Of a DNA stretch of 64,000 nt, positions 12,519-23,700 are shown one piece after another (within the stretch, counting starts at the first letter, position 1; each line of letters starts with the position of its first letter). This DNA is from Triplophysa rosa. Its lineage: Eukaryota; Chordata; Actinopteri; Cypriniformes; Nemacheilidae. The stretch is taken from assembly GCF_024868665.1 (NCBI RefSeq), contig NC_079895.1, positions 22,273,248 through 22,337,247 of the forward strand, in the 5' to 3' direction. The notes beneath the pieces are model-generated. The model searched no databases. It saw nothing but the letters and a program-made list of their open reading frames with translations, and had not been told where the DNA came from. The position numbers and the translations under genes were made by a program.

Positions 12519-12569
12519 CTGGAAAATTTTTTATTTGTTATAAAAATGACCCCCTGTTGAGAACCACTG
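12519..12569. mobile_element. hAT end fragment, GAGAACCACTG terminus
   Basis: The sequence ends TTGAGAACCACTG at 12569, matching the CAGTGGTTCTCAA terminus family seen whole at 44876-45176. Its other end is not identifiable; the MITE at 12275-12518 may interrupt it. Confidence 0.5.
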
Positions 12570-12609
12570 CCTTACACATACTTAACATTCCAATAAATAA
12601 ACCTTACAC

Positions 12610-12800
12610 CAGTGATTCTCAAACTTTTTCGTTGTAAGCCCCCCTTTGTGTAGAGTGCATCGCTTTGTGGCTCCCCAAATAAAAATGAATAATCTTTTTT
12701 CTAATTTTAATTCAACCGAAAACAAGTTCTGTTATACAATGCTGGAACATCAATACTTTTGGTTGGTGGTCTTATTTTTCTGGTGTTTGATTGTATAAGA
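12610..12800. mobile_element. hAT fragment, CAGTGATTCTCAAACTTTTT terminus
   Basis: The left end and the following GTAAGCCCCCCTTTGTGTAGAG... segment are the inverted counterpart of the right arm of the 44876-45176 element. The distal end is lost or diverged. Confidence 0.65.
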
Positions 12801-12884
12801 TGTATGATTTTGATAAAATGTATGATAACTTGACCCAGTGCTTACTTTTTTTTCTGAAAGCAGGTTGGTAGCCATAGAGACATT

Positions 12885-12945
12885 TACATTTATGCACACT
12901 GTAAGTCGCTTTGTATAAAACCATCAGGCAAATTTATAAGTCACA
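12885..12945. repeat. SINE/L2-type 3' tail fragment
   Basis: CTGTAAGTCGCTTTGTATAAAACCATC resembles the conserved tail GTCGCTTTGGATAAAAGCGTCTGCCAAAT found in fish SINEs and seen at 17111-17148. Confidence 0.5.
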
Positions 12946-13344
12946 CATTCATAAGCTACACATTTTGTTTTATGTACGTATGTGTGTTCACTGGGAATCA
13001 ACCCATGACCTTTGCCTTACAGATATAGATTACTGCTTACATGTCTGTTTAGTCCATGCAGCAGGTAGGAGCTCTGGATTGGTCCTAAAGTTGTCATTTT
13101 ACACAAACTTTTACAATTTTTTTGCTGAACTCTTGCCTGACGAACCAGAGCTTTTCTAGTCATTCCTTGCATTTTGGTGATACAACACATTCTGCATTTA
13201 GGCATGTCAACCTTGTTTGAATGTAGATGAATGCAGAGAAGCAACCCAATTTTAAATTGTGTTCAGTGTAGGATTAAGGTTGTTTTTCTTGTAGCTGATC
13301 ATTTCCATGTCATTGGCAGGGGGACAGACAATGTGATCGGACAG

Positions 13345-14379
13345 TAGGGTTGGGTATGGTTTTAATTTTAGCGATTCCGATTCTGCTTATAGAATCCGGT
13401 TCTTATCGATTCTCTGTTTCGATTCCAATATTTTTTGGGGAGAGAAAAAAAAAAGCAAATACTTAAAGAAAAAAGATTTTACCTTTTATTCGTGCCACAT
13501 TTAGGCTATAACCTAACCAGTAGGCTAACTGTTAACTGTGACAATTTGTCAAATAATAACAACACTTCCATTAAGGAATAATCAGAAGCAATTACCAACC
13601 AAAGCTATTTAAGTATAACACAAAAATACAACATAAAAAGTGTTTAAATGAATTTTTAATTGAATCATTCATTTAAGAGTCGTTCAAAACAGTAGATCGT
13701 CCATTATCTGAACAATTATTTGTGAATAAAACACTAAATTAATTCATTTTTAAAAGGTGATTGAATGAATAATTCAAATGAATATCATTTAAATAAACAA
13801 GAACATTTGTATTTAATTGTGATCACTATTTAAAAAAATAAAGTAACTTAAACAAAACTGATTGTCTTTTCATCTCTATCTGTAATTTGTACCGAAGTGT
13901 GAGATGCTGTGCTATTTCTGCTAATATTAGCTGTTTTTGGTCCGTTGTAGCAGGAGGACTCGATGCTGGGAGATTTAAAAACGGTGCATTCCTTCAGATT
14001 AATGCCGTGTTGAAGCAAATGTTTCATCATATTAGAGGTACTTCCTCCCTTGCACGAAATATCTTTACCAAATGTATTGCATGTGGCAATGCTATCATCT
14101 TTTTTCACAAAGTTTATCCAAACTTTTGAACGTTTGCTGCAGTCAGTTATAGTGCAGATTGTAATGAACTGTGCCCATGTGCGTAATGAGATAGGGTCCT
14201 TGTAGCAGGTCCTCCTGGCAGACAGATACAACTGTAAAACGCTCACTGCCGTTCGCGAGTGACTGAAAAAGTCAGGAATCGATAAACAGAACGGAAATGC
14301 GCCGTCCTATCGAATCCCCGGTTCTTTGAAATTTGGAAATCGGTTCTAAAATGGAACCGGTTCTCGATACCCAACCCTA
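13345..14379. mobile_element. hAT element (1035 bp) with perfect 8-bp TSD and transposase remnant
   Basis: The termini TAGGGTTGGGTAT and ATACCCAACCCTA (with AGAACCGG / CCGGTTCT subterminally) are inverted. TCGGACAG is duplicated exactly at 13337-13344 and 14380-14387. It retains a BED-zinc-finger open frame on the minus strand but no catalytic region, so it is internally deleted. Confidence 0.92.
13848..14246 (-). pseudogene. BED-type zinc finger remnant of a hAT transposase
   Basis: The 132-aa minus-strand frame contains SKVWINFVKKDDSIATCNTF followed by CKGGSTSNMMKHLLQHG. The C-x2-3-C / H-x3-5-H spacing and aromatic lead-in are those of BED fingers, the DNA-binding module at the N-terminus of many hAT transposases and ZBED proteins. 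The dimerisation/catalytic part is missing, so it cannot be an active transposase. Confidence 0.7.
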
Positions 14380-14387
14380 TCGGACAG

Positions 14388-15603
14388 CATGTCAATTTTT
14401 TGTCACTTATGTTAATCAGAAGCTCAAAGAAAAATAAATGTAATCCAGGACCAAATGGACCAAATTTGACGGAGATTGTACTTTTGGATGCTGGCTTATT
14501 TTACATAGATTTGACCTTCCCTGAAGCACAATGTCATGAGTCATCAAAATGCAGGGAGTGTCTACACATCCATCAGATGCACTTCCTGTATGTATGTGTG
14601 CCGTATGTTTGGATGGAGGCTTGAGAGAAACGAACAAAACAGAAAAAGGGCAGGAACGGAGGGGTAGGGAAGAATATAACAAGATTACGGGATGTGCAAC
14701 AGTTTATGTACTAATCCATTTAAAGGCTGCAGTCTGTCAGGATATTGATGGACTTTCTGTGGTCGAGACAAACACTGGACTAATGGTGATTTAAGGGCTG
14801 ACTGTCCTTCATGGCTGGTTTATTGATCATTGCAAATTTGCCTAAAGAATGATGCTGGTGTGAAATTATGAATAATGAAACAGACCTATAGAAGTCTTGA
14901 AAAGTTCTCTTTCATTTGTTGTGGGCCTGGGAGCATCTTAAAGGAGTCATCCAGGCTGTTCTAAACTTAAATGAACTTCTGTCTTCTCCCGAACGCAAAA
15001 GATATTTTGAAGAATGCCCAAGTTGTTTTTGCATGCAGTGGAATTGTACAGCGGTCAAGTGTCAGAAAAGGCATGTAATCCACATGACTCAAAGTCTTCT
15101 AGAGCTGTACAGTCACTTTGTATGATGAACAGATTCAAAGTTCAAATCAATTGAAATTGATTTTTATGTCATAATGTTTGGTCACAAGATTCGCAAGAAC
15201 CAATAAGGTTTGATGTTAGTGGTGTGACTTGAATGATTTGTGATGTTATTAAAGGGTGGATAGTGATGTATGTATGACCCCTGTTGTGTACGCTAACCTT
15301 ATAGGTTGTTCGAGACGGGCCAAGTTGTTGAATGCTGCGTAGCTTTTGATATGTTGATATGACTGGACGCAAAGTTTTGTTACATTTATTAAAAGGTATT
15401 TTTTAAAGACTTTATATTAAAGGTAAGGTCCAATGCTATTGCATACATTCTGGCTTATTTGCGCAGTTAAAGAGTTGGATTCTCATGCTAAACATGGCAC
15501 AAGATTAAACAAAACATGGACAGAGCAGGGGTCAACAATAAGGACTGCCCGATGGCCCGGGGCCAGCATGGGAGACCCTCGGCCCAGTTGACAGAACTGC
15601 AAT
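14388..15603. other. No gene recognised
   Basis: Several short open frames overlap on both strands but none shows a domain or splice-bounded coding pattern. Confidence 0.5.
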
Positions 15604-16314
15604 GCCAAGTTCACACTACATGATTTTAAGCCCGATTTGCAAGTCGTTGAGCTCGCCGACAGGTTGGGCTGTGATCGGGGGCAAAACAGCGTGCGATTAG
15701 CGTGAGAGCAGCGCTCGCCAATCATTATGTGTGAACTAGTAAACGACTCATCAAAGAGGCTCCCTGACGCGTCGCTGATGCCTCGCAGACGCCAGACAAA
15801 TATCTAGCATGATAAATATCTGGAGCTGTCGTCCGACTCGACATCATGTGATGTCAAGTGACGCGACGAGCAACAGCCAATGACAGCAAGCCATGGGTTG
15901 AGGTCACCGGAACTGCTCCCGTATGCTGATCCATTCTTTCAAGCATATCCTTTGTTTTTTCCTTTTTCTAGGTTTTTCCGAGCAGATCATCAAGCAAACA
16001 GCTTGAAGCGAAAATTTCTTTCCGACGTCCATTTTCACATAAACAATTCCCATGTCACATGCTTTTCGTGTCATTTTCCGTTCCACTTCTCACGTTTTTT
16101 TGGGACAATACGTGGTTTGGGGACCGGATTGAGTCGCAGGGTGACAGATTGTTCACAGCTTGTGTAGTGTGTAACCTCCTGTTGCAGATCATTTACGTAG
16201 TGTCACGTAGTGTGAACACAATAACAACTTAAAGACTCCAGACTTCACAGAGAGCAAGTCATATGTCTGAACAGCGATCGGCCGATGTTTAAAGTTGTGT
16301 AATGTGAACTTGGC
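15604..16314. mobile_element. MITE with GCCAAGTTCACAC termini (about 0.7 kb)
   Basis: GCCAAGTTCACACTACA at the left is mirrored by TGTGTAATGTGAACTTGGC at the right. The interior has paired AAGCCCGATTTG / GATCGGCCGATG motifs. Target duplication is unclear. No coding capacity. Confidence 0.75.
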
Positions 16315-16545
16315 TTTACTTGCCCGATCGGGACAGTGCTGTATCGTCACGAAAAATTATAATTTGCTTGTTTTTAGGCCTGTCCTATTTAAATATTCTC
16401 AAGATGACGCAAAGGAGAACTTGATTCTGTACTCACGGGCTGTTTGAGATATGCGCGTGGCCGGAAATACCCATCTCAGACAATGCTCAAAATACTGAAT
16501 TGAGTTCTCTTTCATTTCTTCTTACTCTGAAAAAGACATATCTAC

Positions 16546-16779
16546 TAGGGGTGTGACAAGATCTCCTGCCACAAGATCTCGCAAGGTTAAAATATGACAA
16601 GATTTCTTGTCAAGGTCTTGTGATATCAGCATGATGGAGTTTGATGGCGAAATTTGTATTGAATATGCCCTGCAACTTTTAAATCATATTATAATTCATA
16701 AAAATAGACGTCTTGTTCTTGTGAACCCAATCTTGTGTCAAGTCTCATCTCGTGGGATAAGTGTCGCATCACTCCCCTA
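16546..16779. mobile_element. Short hAT element (234 bp), family shared with 31581-34626
   Basis: The left end TAGGGGTGTGACAAGATCTC and the right end GTGGGATAAGTGTCGCATCACTCCCCTA pair as termini. The flanks ATATCTAC (16538-16545) and ATATCCAC (16780-16787) match in 7 of 8 bases. Confidence 0.8.
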
Positions 16780-16993
16780 ATATCCACACAAAATTATGTC
16801 AAAATGCCCATAGTAGCAAGTATCCTTGTAAAAGTAATTCATTATATCTTAAATGAATGTGAAAGTTTGGAAACAAACTCATGTGTTACAGTATATTAGA
16901 GCTCTTAAAGGGGCATCAGCATAATAAACATCTCGGTTTTGAGTGTGGCCATGATGTCAATAGAGGGGCTTTCCTTGTATGGGCACTTGTCCC

Positions 16994-17148
16994 GGAAGTG
17001 CTTTCCTGTAGCTCAGTGGTTAGAGTATGGTGTTAGCAACCCCAAGGTCATGGGTTTGATCCCAGGGATTGCACGTACTCGCATACAAATGTACAGTATA
17101 ATGCAATGTAAGTCTCTTTGGGTAAAAGCGTCTGCCAAATCCATAAAT
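16994..17148 (+). repeat. tRNA-derived SINE, tail split by a hAT insertion
   Basis: A tRNA-like head (TAGCTCAGTGGTTAGAGTATGG box A; GGTTTGATCCC box B, 17009-17065) is followed by a body and the tail TCTTTGGGTAAAAGCGTCTG CCAAATCCATAAAT. The tail continues after the hAT at 17606 as CCATAAATGTAAATGTAA. The head is a pol III promoter relic and not a functional tRNA, since it cannot fold a full cloverleaf with a CCA-proximal acceptor stem. Confidence 0.8.
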
Positions 17149-17605
17149 TAGGGCTGTCGCGATAAACCGACGATAAATATCACGTGATTTATGCACAGCT
17201 TTTCAGTGAAGTACAGGAAAATGCTGCTGCATCCGAAAGCCAGAGGGCGCTCTCGTGCGGAAACTCCAAATACACACTGCAGAAGAAGACCATAAAACCT
17301 TCTAGAATCTAGGAAATGCCTATGGACATCTTTTTTATCACTGTTACTCAAGCCTCATCGGGTATTTTTAGGATAATAAAGTATATTTATAATGATCATG
17401 TTTGACGGGTGTTGCTTTTTCAAATGCACATTGTAAGCGACTCAAACTCGCACTGCTTTTAGATCGAGCAGCATTTCCTACTGATCCCAGAGACGTGCTT
17501 CACGGACAAGCTACGCATTAAAAAAATATCGACACATTGCATATCGCAGCCAGCTTGATTTCAATAGGATTTAGTGGTATCGCGATAAATTATTGTGCAG
17601 CCCTA
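17149..17605. mobile_element. Non-autonomous hAT element (457 bp) inserted in a SINE tail
   Basis: The ends TAGGGCTGTCGCGATAA and TTATTGTGCAGCCCTA are imperfect inverted repeats. CCATAAAT is duplicated exactly at 17141-17148 and 17606-17613. The interior AAAGCAACACCCGTC-type segment is shared with fragments near 27060-27110. Confidence 0.92.
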
Positions 17606-17699
17606 CCATAAATGTAAATGTAAGAGTGCACATTTCGTTCAGTTTACAGAAGTATTCGGCAGCGTTGCACAGAACTTGTTTTATAAACAAGACCTAGTT

Positions 17700-17880
17700 C
17701 AACCTTGCATTTACTGATCGTTTAAAACTGGAAAATTGATATAATTTAAACAACGCAAATGTATAGTGAATTGAAAGTTGTCCAGGGATAATATGATGAC
17801 GTATTGTGTGCTTGTGACTCTTTAGCTCCGCCCATGGTACAGCTCCAGCACTATACTGTTTTCAGAGGGAAGTGGTATTA
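17700..17880. repeat. Dispersed repeat, copy 2 (first copy at 4340-4510)
   Basis: Same ordered words as the copy at 4340-4510, including GTATTGTGTGCTTGTG and TTTAGCTCCGCCC. The relationship is direct, so the two could support unequal recombination over about 13 kb. Confidence 0.6.
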
Positions 17881-18063
17881 ATCTGATAAACTTGATTCTT
17901 TGGAGGATGCAATACTACTCTATAGGTACTTGAGATTAACATGAGATACTCATGAGATGTGTGTCATGTCCGCTGTAACAGGATGGTCCAGTGGTAAAGA
18001 ATGGAAAGCACAACAATCAGATTGTTGGTGTTTTCACACTTGGTTCGATTATTTGGTCTGAAC

Positions 18064-18260
18064 TAGTGGTCCAACAGATCGCAAAACTCACGGTTCGGAT
18101 CATTTTAAGGATTTTGGTTCACGGATCGAATCATTTTTCGGATCAGTTAAATGCTATGTAAATGCTCATCATAGCACTTTCACATTGTACTCGTCGAGAT
18201 AGTGAAGAGCGCGTGCTCAATAAAACTATATTTTACTCTCATGAATAAACTTACAATTAA
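18064..18260. mobile_element. Possible single-ended hAT fragment
   Basis: AGTGGTCCAACAGATCGCAA followed by repeated GGTTCGGATCATTTT / GGATCGAATCATTTTTC words looks like the terminal part of a hAT family. No matching opposite end was found in the next kilobase. Confidence 0.35.
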
Positions 18261-18833
18261 TCCGCGGGTCACATGCATTCCGAACCGTAGAGCAAGATCA
18301 ACCGCGATCTGTTTCACCATTAGTCTGAACAAAAACAGCCCTATTTAGCCTTTCATGTCTCATTGTACATTCTTGTTTTTGGTTCTGATCTATCTGTGAT
18401 ACGTTGCATTGTGGGCGAGAGCACCAGCTGCTGTCAGCTGCATGAGGCATGAGGCTTTTACCCAAAGTGACACAGTACATTTAAAAAACATTTCTCATTT
18501 TGTGGGTTTTTTGTTTGTGTTCCCTGGAAATGAACGTAATGATCTGTGGTTTGTGCAAGACTCTACCTTGTTGAGCTCCAGGAAGTTCAACTCAAGCTTT
18601 CACATCAACCCCTTTACCTAACACATGTACTGTGCTGTATGTGTGTGTTTGTGTGTTGTTTGAGGTAAAACATCTGTACGAAACCCTTAACGGTGTAAGC
18701 ATCTTTCTTCCTCTTTAGCACATCACTCAGTCTTCAACCGGCTCTGTGTTCAGGGCGGAAGCTACATGCTGCATCTTCATTAATGTGCGTGTGCCAGATG
18801 CAGACTAAGATAACTTGGGCCTGCTACTCTTTA

Positions 18834-18835
<2 letters not shown>

Positions 18836-18864
<29 letters not shown>
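18836..18864. repeat. (GT)n microsatellite
   Basis: Uninterrupted GT dinucleotides, about 14 units. Confidence 0.95.
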
Positions 18865-19243
18865 CATGTTTCAATGTGAATTTTAGTCTAAAAGCATGAA
18901 CGCCTTGTGCCCACACTCACATTGTTATTTTCTTTATAGCAAACACAAGTATAACATTTGAATTTTTGTTTCCTAATGTTTCGAGTGTGTTAAGAAAATG
19001 CACTAAGCTGCAAACAAACAAGCCACTTGATCCTCATGTTATTGTAGGATGGAGTGCTTTTACTCGCCTGCAGATGAAGTTTGTACCTTTGGGAATATGA
19101 GTTTCCCCTTACTGCTGGCTGATTGTCTGGACAAACCACTGAGGAATTTGGTAACACTGCTGAATACAACATTTCTGTTCATGCTGAAAAGATGTTGTGA
19201 TAGTAGTTGTATTTAGGATAGAGACATCTATTTATATATATTT

Positions 19244-19586
19244 TAGGGCTGTCAAACGATTAATCGCGATTAATCGCATCCAGAATAAAAGTTTGTGTTT
19301 ACATAATATGTATCTGTGTACTGTGCATAATAATTTTGTAGTTATTAACATGCACATACATGCATATATTTAAGGAAAATCTAAAAATTAATAAACATTT
19401 ATATATAATTTCAATTATTAGTAAATATAAATAAATACTGTAAATATTTCCTAAATATGTATTCATGTGTATGTGTTTGTATTTATAAATACAAAATGAA
19501 TATGCACAGTACATAGACATATATTATGTAAACACAAACTTTTATTCTGGATGCGATTAATCGCGATTAATCGTTTGACAGCCCTA
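19244..19586. mobile_element. Non-autonomous hAT element (343 bp) with perfect 8-bp TSD
   Basis: TAGGGCTGTCAAACGATTAA and its complement form the ends. ATATATTT is duplicated at 19236-19243 and 19587-19594. Interior GCATCCAGAATAAAAGTTTG is mirrored at both sides. Same family as 5693-6052. Confidence 0.93.
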
Positions 19587-19594
19587 ATATATTT

Positions 19595-20350
19595 CTATAT
19601 GTTTGTGTGTGTGCCCATGAGAGATGCTTGCAAAAACCCTATAAGAAACATCAGGGGCTGGTCAGGGTTGACATACAGTCATATAAAACATCCGGTAAAA
19701 CATCTTATAGCAAAAGTTCAAAGCAATCATGCTCCTACGAAAACAGCTGACATTTTACATAGACACTCAATGATGTTCTTGTGTAAACTCTGTGTGAAAT
19801 GTTCTTGTGTTCAACTGCAGAATTTGAACCTTGAGCTTTTAGAGGAATGGAAGTTGATTGGCCATAGAAGAGGTTTTGTTTCCAAACATCAACACAGTTC
19901 TCCATTGTACTGTATGTAAAGCGAACACATTAAGCTTCATGCATCTTTAAAACCTTCTCAGATGCTCTAAACAGACCAGAATCTAGCAGTCCATCTTTTT
20001 TGACGCTGAACAACCGTAATAGAACCTTACTGGGACCAAGTATTTTTTTTAATGTGATGTCATCAGGAAGAGGTGGGTAGGTCTGGTTCCTGACCGCAAC
20101 GGTTGTGTTGATGTTAGAGATGTTTATTAGTTGTAGTTTTTTTGTTGCTTAGAAAGTTATTTTTGTTCAAGCCTCAACTAGCAGCAGTTGTTTATCTTTT
20201 TTGCCGCTAGTTCATTAGATTCTTAGCAAATGCCTGTTCATGCACACAGCATGATGTGCGCTTAAAAGACTGTCTTAAATTGAAACTGTTTTCTATTTCG
20301 ATGTACTTTTTCTTTCCCAGTTTAATATGCAGAAGCAATTTATAAGACCT
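19595..20350. other. No gene recognised
   Basis: An open frame of 122 codons (19551-19919) begins inside the hAT end, which argues against a real gene. No domain is visible. Confidence 0.5.
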
Positions 20351-20354
20351 ACAC

Positions 20355-20600
20355 CCTTTAAAGGTCTAGTGTATACAAATTAACGGCATCTAGGGGTGAG
20401 GTTGTAAATCGCAACAAACTGCTCACTCCACCCTCCCTTGCGAAGCACTCCGGTCGTTGACACAGGACTAAGATGATGTCACGTTTTCACTTCCTTGCCG
20501 AAGGAGATAACGTATTTACTAAACGCACACTATAGGGCAATATGTCCGTTTACGGCTACTGTAGAAACAACATGGCGAAGTCCATTCAAGGGGACCCTTA
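20355..20600. repeat. Dispersed cyprinid-type repeat (AAAGGTCTAGTGT...CTAGGGGTGAGGTTG)
   Basis: The segment CATCTAGGGGTGAGGTTGTA AATCGCAAC...CTCACTCCACCCTCCC recurs in inverted orientation at about 30535-30612. It ends just before the first recognised mgat4a exon. Confidence 0.6.
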
Positions 20601-20770
20601 ACTCCCTGAAACTCTCGATGTGATCTACACAGACATACATTAAAACACAATTATTGACTCAACCAATGACTTGTGTTTGGGGAAGAATGTGTTGTTGTCA
20701 TGTTAAAAGTTTTGCTCGAGCACAGCATTGGTCAGACCTAACGTTCTGTCTCCTCATCTCATCTGTGTAG

Positions 20771-23700
20771 AAAAGTTGGTAGCTTACCAGAGGGAGTTTC
20801 ATGCCCTGAGGGAGCGACTCCGTGTGGCTGAACACCGAACCCTCCAGCGCTCATCTGAGCTCAACACCATCCTCGAACAGTTCAGACGTGCCATCGCAGA
20901 GACCAACGGCAGCAAAGATGCTCTCTCCAACTTCTCAGGTTATTGGATGCTTCTTTATACATTGTAATACCAAAATTAGTGGGTGCAGGTGAATTCTTTG
21001 ATTAGCGGCTTAATGTATTTTATGAGAAAATCTGTGCTTACAGAATTTAGTGAAATTGAACAATCAATTTTTCTTATTTAAAGGGATACTCCACCCAAAA
21101 AATTTAATTTAGTCATGAATTACTCCCCCCACGTTGTTCCAAACCTGTATAAATGCCTTTGTTCTGTTGAACCAAAGAAAGATATTTGGATACTGTTTGC
21201 TTTTCTAAATTCTTCAAAATATCTAATTTCATGTTCAACAGAGAAAAAAAATCTATGGTAATTTATACAGGAACAGGACAACTTGAGGGTGAGTAAATGA
21301 AGACATAGTCCCTTTAAAAACACAGTTTACCATTTCAAATCCATTATCACTGAATTATGCAGATTCCCCCCTCGTCAGAACAGAACATGTCACACCCTGA
21401 CTATTACTGTACAACCACTTCGTGGAGGATCTTAGCATTGCCGATAAATTCATATTGCATTGGGAGGCATCGCTCTCCAGCTGCGTTCTCGTTTCCACTT
21501 TTCTTTTTTCAAGAAGCTCTTTATTAAACATTCGGCTGCTGTTCGTCTGCAAAATTGGCTCTTCATCTCTTAGGAGGCAAAACGGCACCAAATGTTCACT
21601 GATATGTGGTTCTGTGACTTTGTTCATTCAAACAAAATATATTTTCCCAATAGGAAAGGAACTGGTGCCAGCCCTCATACTATAAAGTTGTCATGAAAAT
21701 ATTTTTGTTTTCATAGTTAAAATCCAAGAGACTTGCAAACTTAAAATAAAATCTCTCGAGATAAAAAGACATTAACACCCATGCCAAGCAGCAAGTACTT
21801 GCTAATTAAAACACAGCAGTCTTAGACTGATAGACTGTTCTTTTTTTAGACACCATACAGAATTTAAAACACCTCTGCTTGCTTCCAAGTACTCAATAAG
21901 TAAAGTTTTGTATTCTACTGATTGTTTATATGTGAATTAGGGCTGTGCAATTAATCGAAAATAATTGTAATCGTCAATTTTGGCCTTCAACAATTACAAA
22001 AACAAAATAATCAACGTAAAAAGATTATTGTGCCGCATTCCATTTTGCAAGGATCATCTCTTTTCTTGTGGTATAAATCCACAGCGTACCCCCTTCCTTT
22101 ACAGTTGTTCAGCTGTGCTATTTCTTTACATTTATTTTTCAGTTGAATTCACAGTTTAAAAGCCAAGTGTTTTTATTTTTGTATGTTGTTTTAAAACTTA
22201 GTGAGTAATCATGTTAAATAATCGGGATCTCAATATTGGCCAAAATAATCGTGATTATGATTTTTGTCATAATCGAGCAGCCCTAATATGAATATTATTA
22301 GGATCGGAAAATGATCTATATGTGGCGCAAAATAATACTTTTATTGATCCTAAATTTCTGAATGTGTTTACATTAGTCATCACGTCACAAAATATCAATG
22401 ATCTGGGACCAGTGATAATGCTTAGTTGCTGTGCTTTCTTACAGATGAGACACAGAAGTTATTGAAGGAGTTGGCTCACAGGAAGCCCCTCCAGGTGCCA
22501 AATATTTTCCACCATCTGCCTCACCTGCTCAACAATGAAGGCAGCCTGCATCCCGCTGTACAGGCGGGCCAGGGGCGTACTGGAGGTGAGCGAAACAACC
22601 TGTAATTCATTAGCATAGCAAATGATTCAAAGAAAAGATTCCTTTGTATGAATTCATATGTTTCACTATAATTATCACTATAATAATTGTAGCAGGAAAT
22701 TTTCTTTCAATATGGCCAATTTTTGGATAATCCAGTGATTTAAATGAAAGCAGCAAATGTACGGTGATTTATCCCTTTTGGTTATATTGTCTTTTCTTGA
22801 TAAACTGGCCACTTGTCTGGGTGGCTTAAGGCGTGCAGTATAAGCTATATAAGGCATGATATTTTTATAATCACAACTCTAATAAACCAGCATAAATTCT
22901 ACTCTTATTAAATCAGTGCTGAGGAATGGACGCATTTTGAAACTGATCAAACCATCATTGATGAATTATTAATATATAACAATGCTGCAGCTGTGGCCTT
23001 GTGAAGCATAATAACACTCATGTAATGTTTGTTTTTCACCCTCCATTTCCTCCCATTTTCACCCAAATAGTGGGAGTGACCCGTCTACTATGTCCTTGTC
23101 TGTCGTTTTGTGTTACACGTGGGCTGTCACAGGCCTGGTCAGTTAGTCAGGGCTGAAGCTTTTGCCAGCGGCCCTGAGTGTAGCTCTGGGGAACTTTTGT
23201 CCCTCCATCACACCCACAGCAGGCCTATCATATTCTCATTAGAGGAATCAAGCCCTCCTAAGTTCAGACAGGGTTACAGAGAGGACACTTTTTTGTGTTT
23301 TGAAACATGATTTATTCTGCAGGCTTGGCTTACATTGGGTGGTTCTCAACTGTTTTTGCTTCCCACAGTGCTATGCATTTATAGCATTGCTCCGTTGGTA
23401 TATGACCAAACCTACAACAGGTTTTTGGATTGTGACCCACCAGTTGAATCATAGTGGTTTAAAAGTCTTCAAATACGTATGTACCATGAGGGTTATGATA
23501 CAGAGAGACAAGGAAGAAACTTAGTATTTAATCGAATCTGATTTGGCCCTAAATATGGTGGTCTCGATTGCGAGGATATAACCAAATATTTGAGATAAAG
23601 GTGTCCAAAAATCATGGAATTTTGGAAGCTGGTAGTGGTTTTAGTGGTTAAACATTCACCGTTCCAGTGATATTGCTTGTCGACACCCTGGAGGTGTCGT

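Noticed and set aside
15536..15602. Possible hAT end CAGGGGTCAACAATAAGGAC with GC-rich arm
   Set aside because: No matching opposite end was found within several kilobases; too uncertain to list.
17005..17070. tRNA-like sequence with A and B boxes
   Set aside because: Attached to a SINE body and tail, and lacks a convincing acceptor stem; treated as a SINE head.
19551..19919. Open frame of 122 codons
   Set aside because: Starts inside a hAT terminus and has no family resemblance.
1..20770. Search for the mgat4a first coding exon (short cytosolic tail plus membrane anchor ending near QNGK)
   Set aside because: No matching ATG-led hydrophobic exon ending one base into a Glu codon was recognised; it probably lies upstream of the window.
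23330..23465. GGTGGTTCTCAACTGTTTTTGC resembling a hAT terminus
   Set aside because: Only one end is visible and no target duplication; recorded here only.
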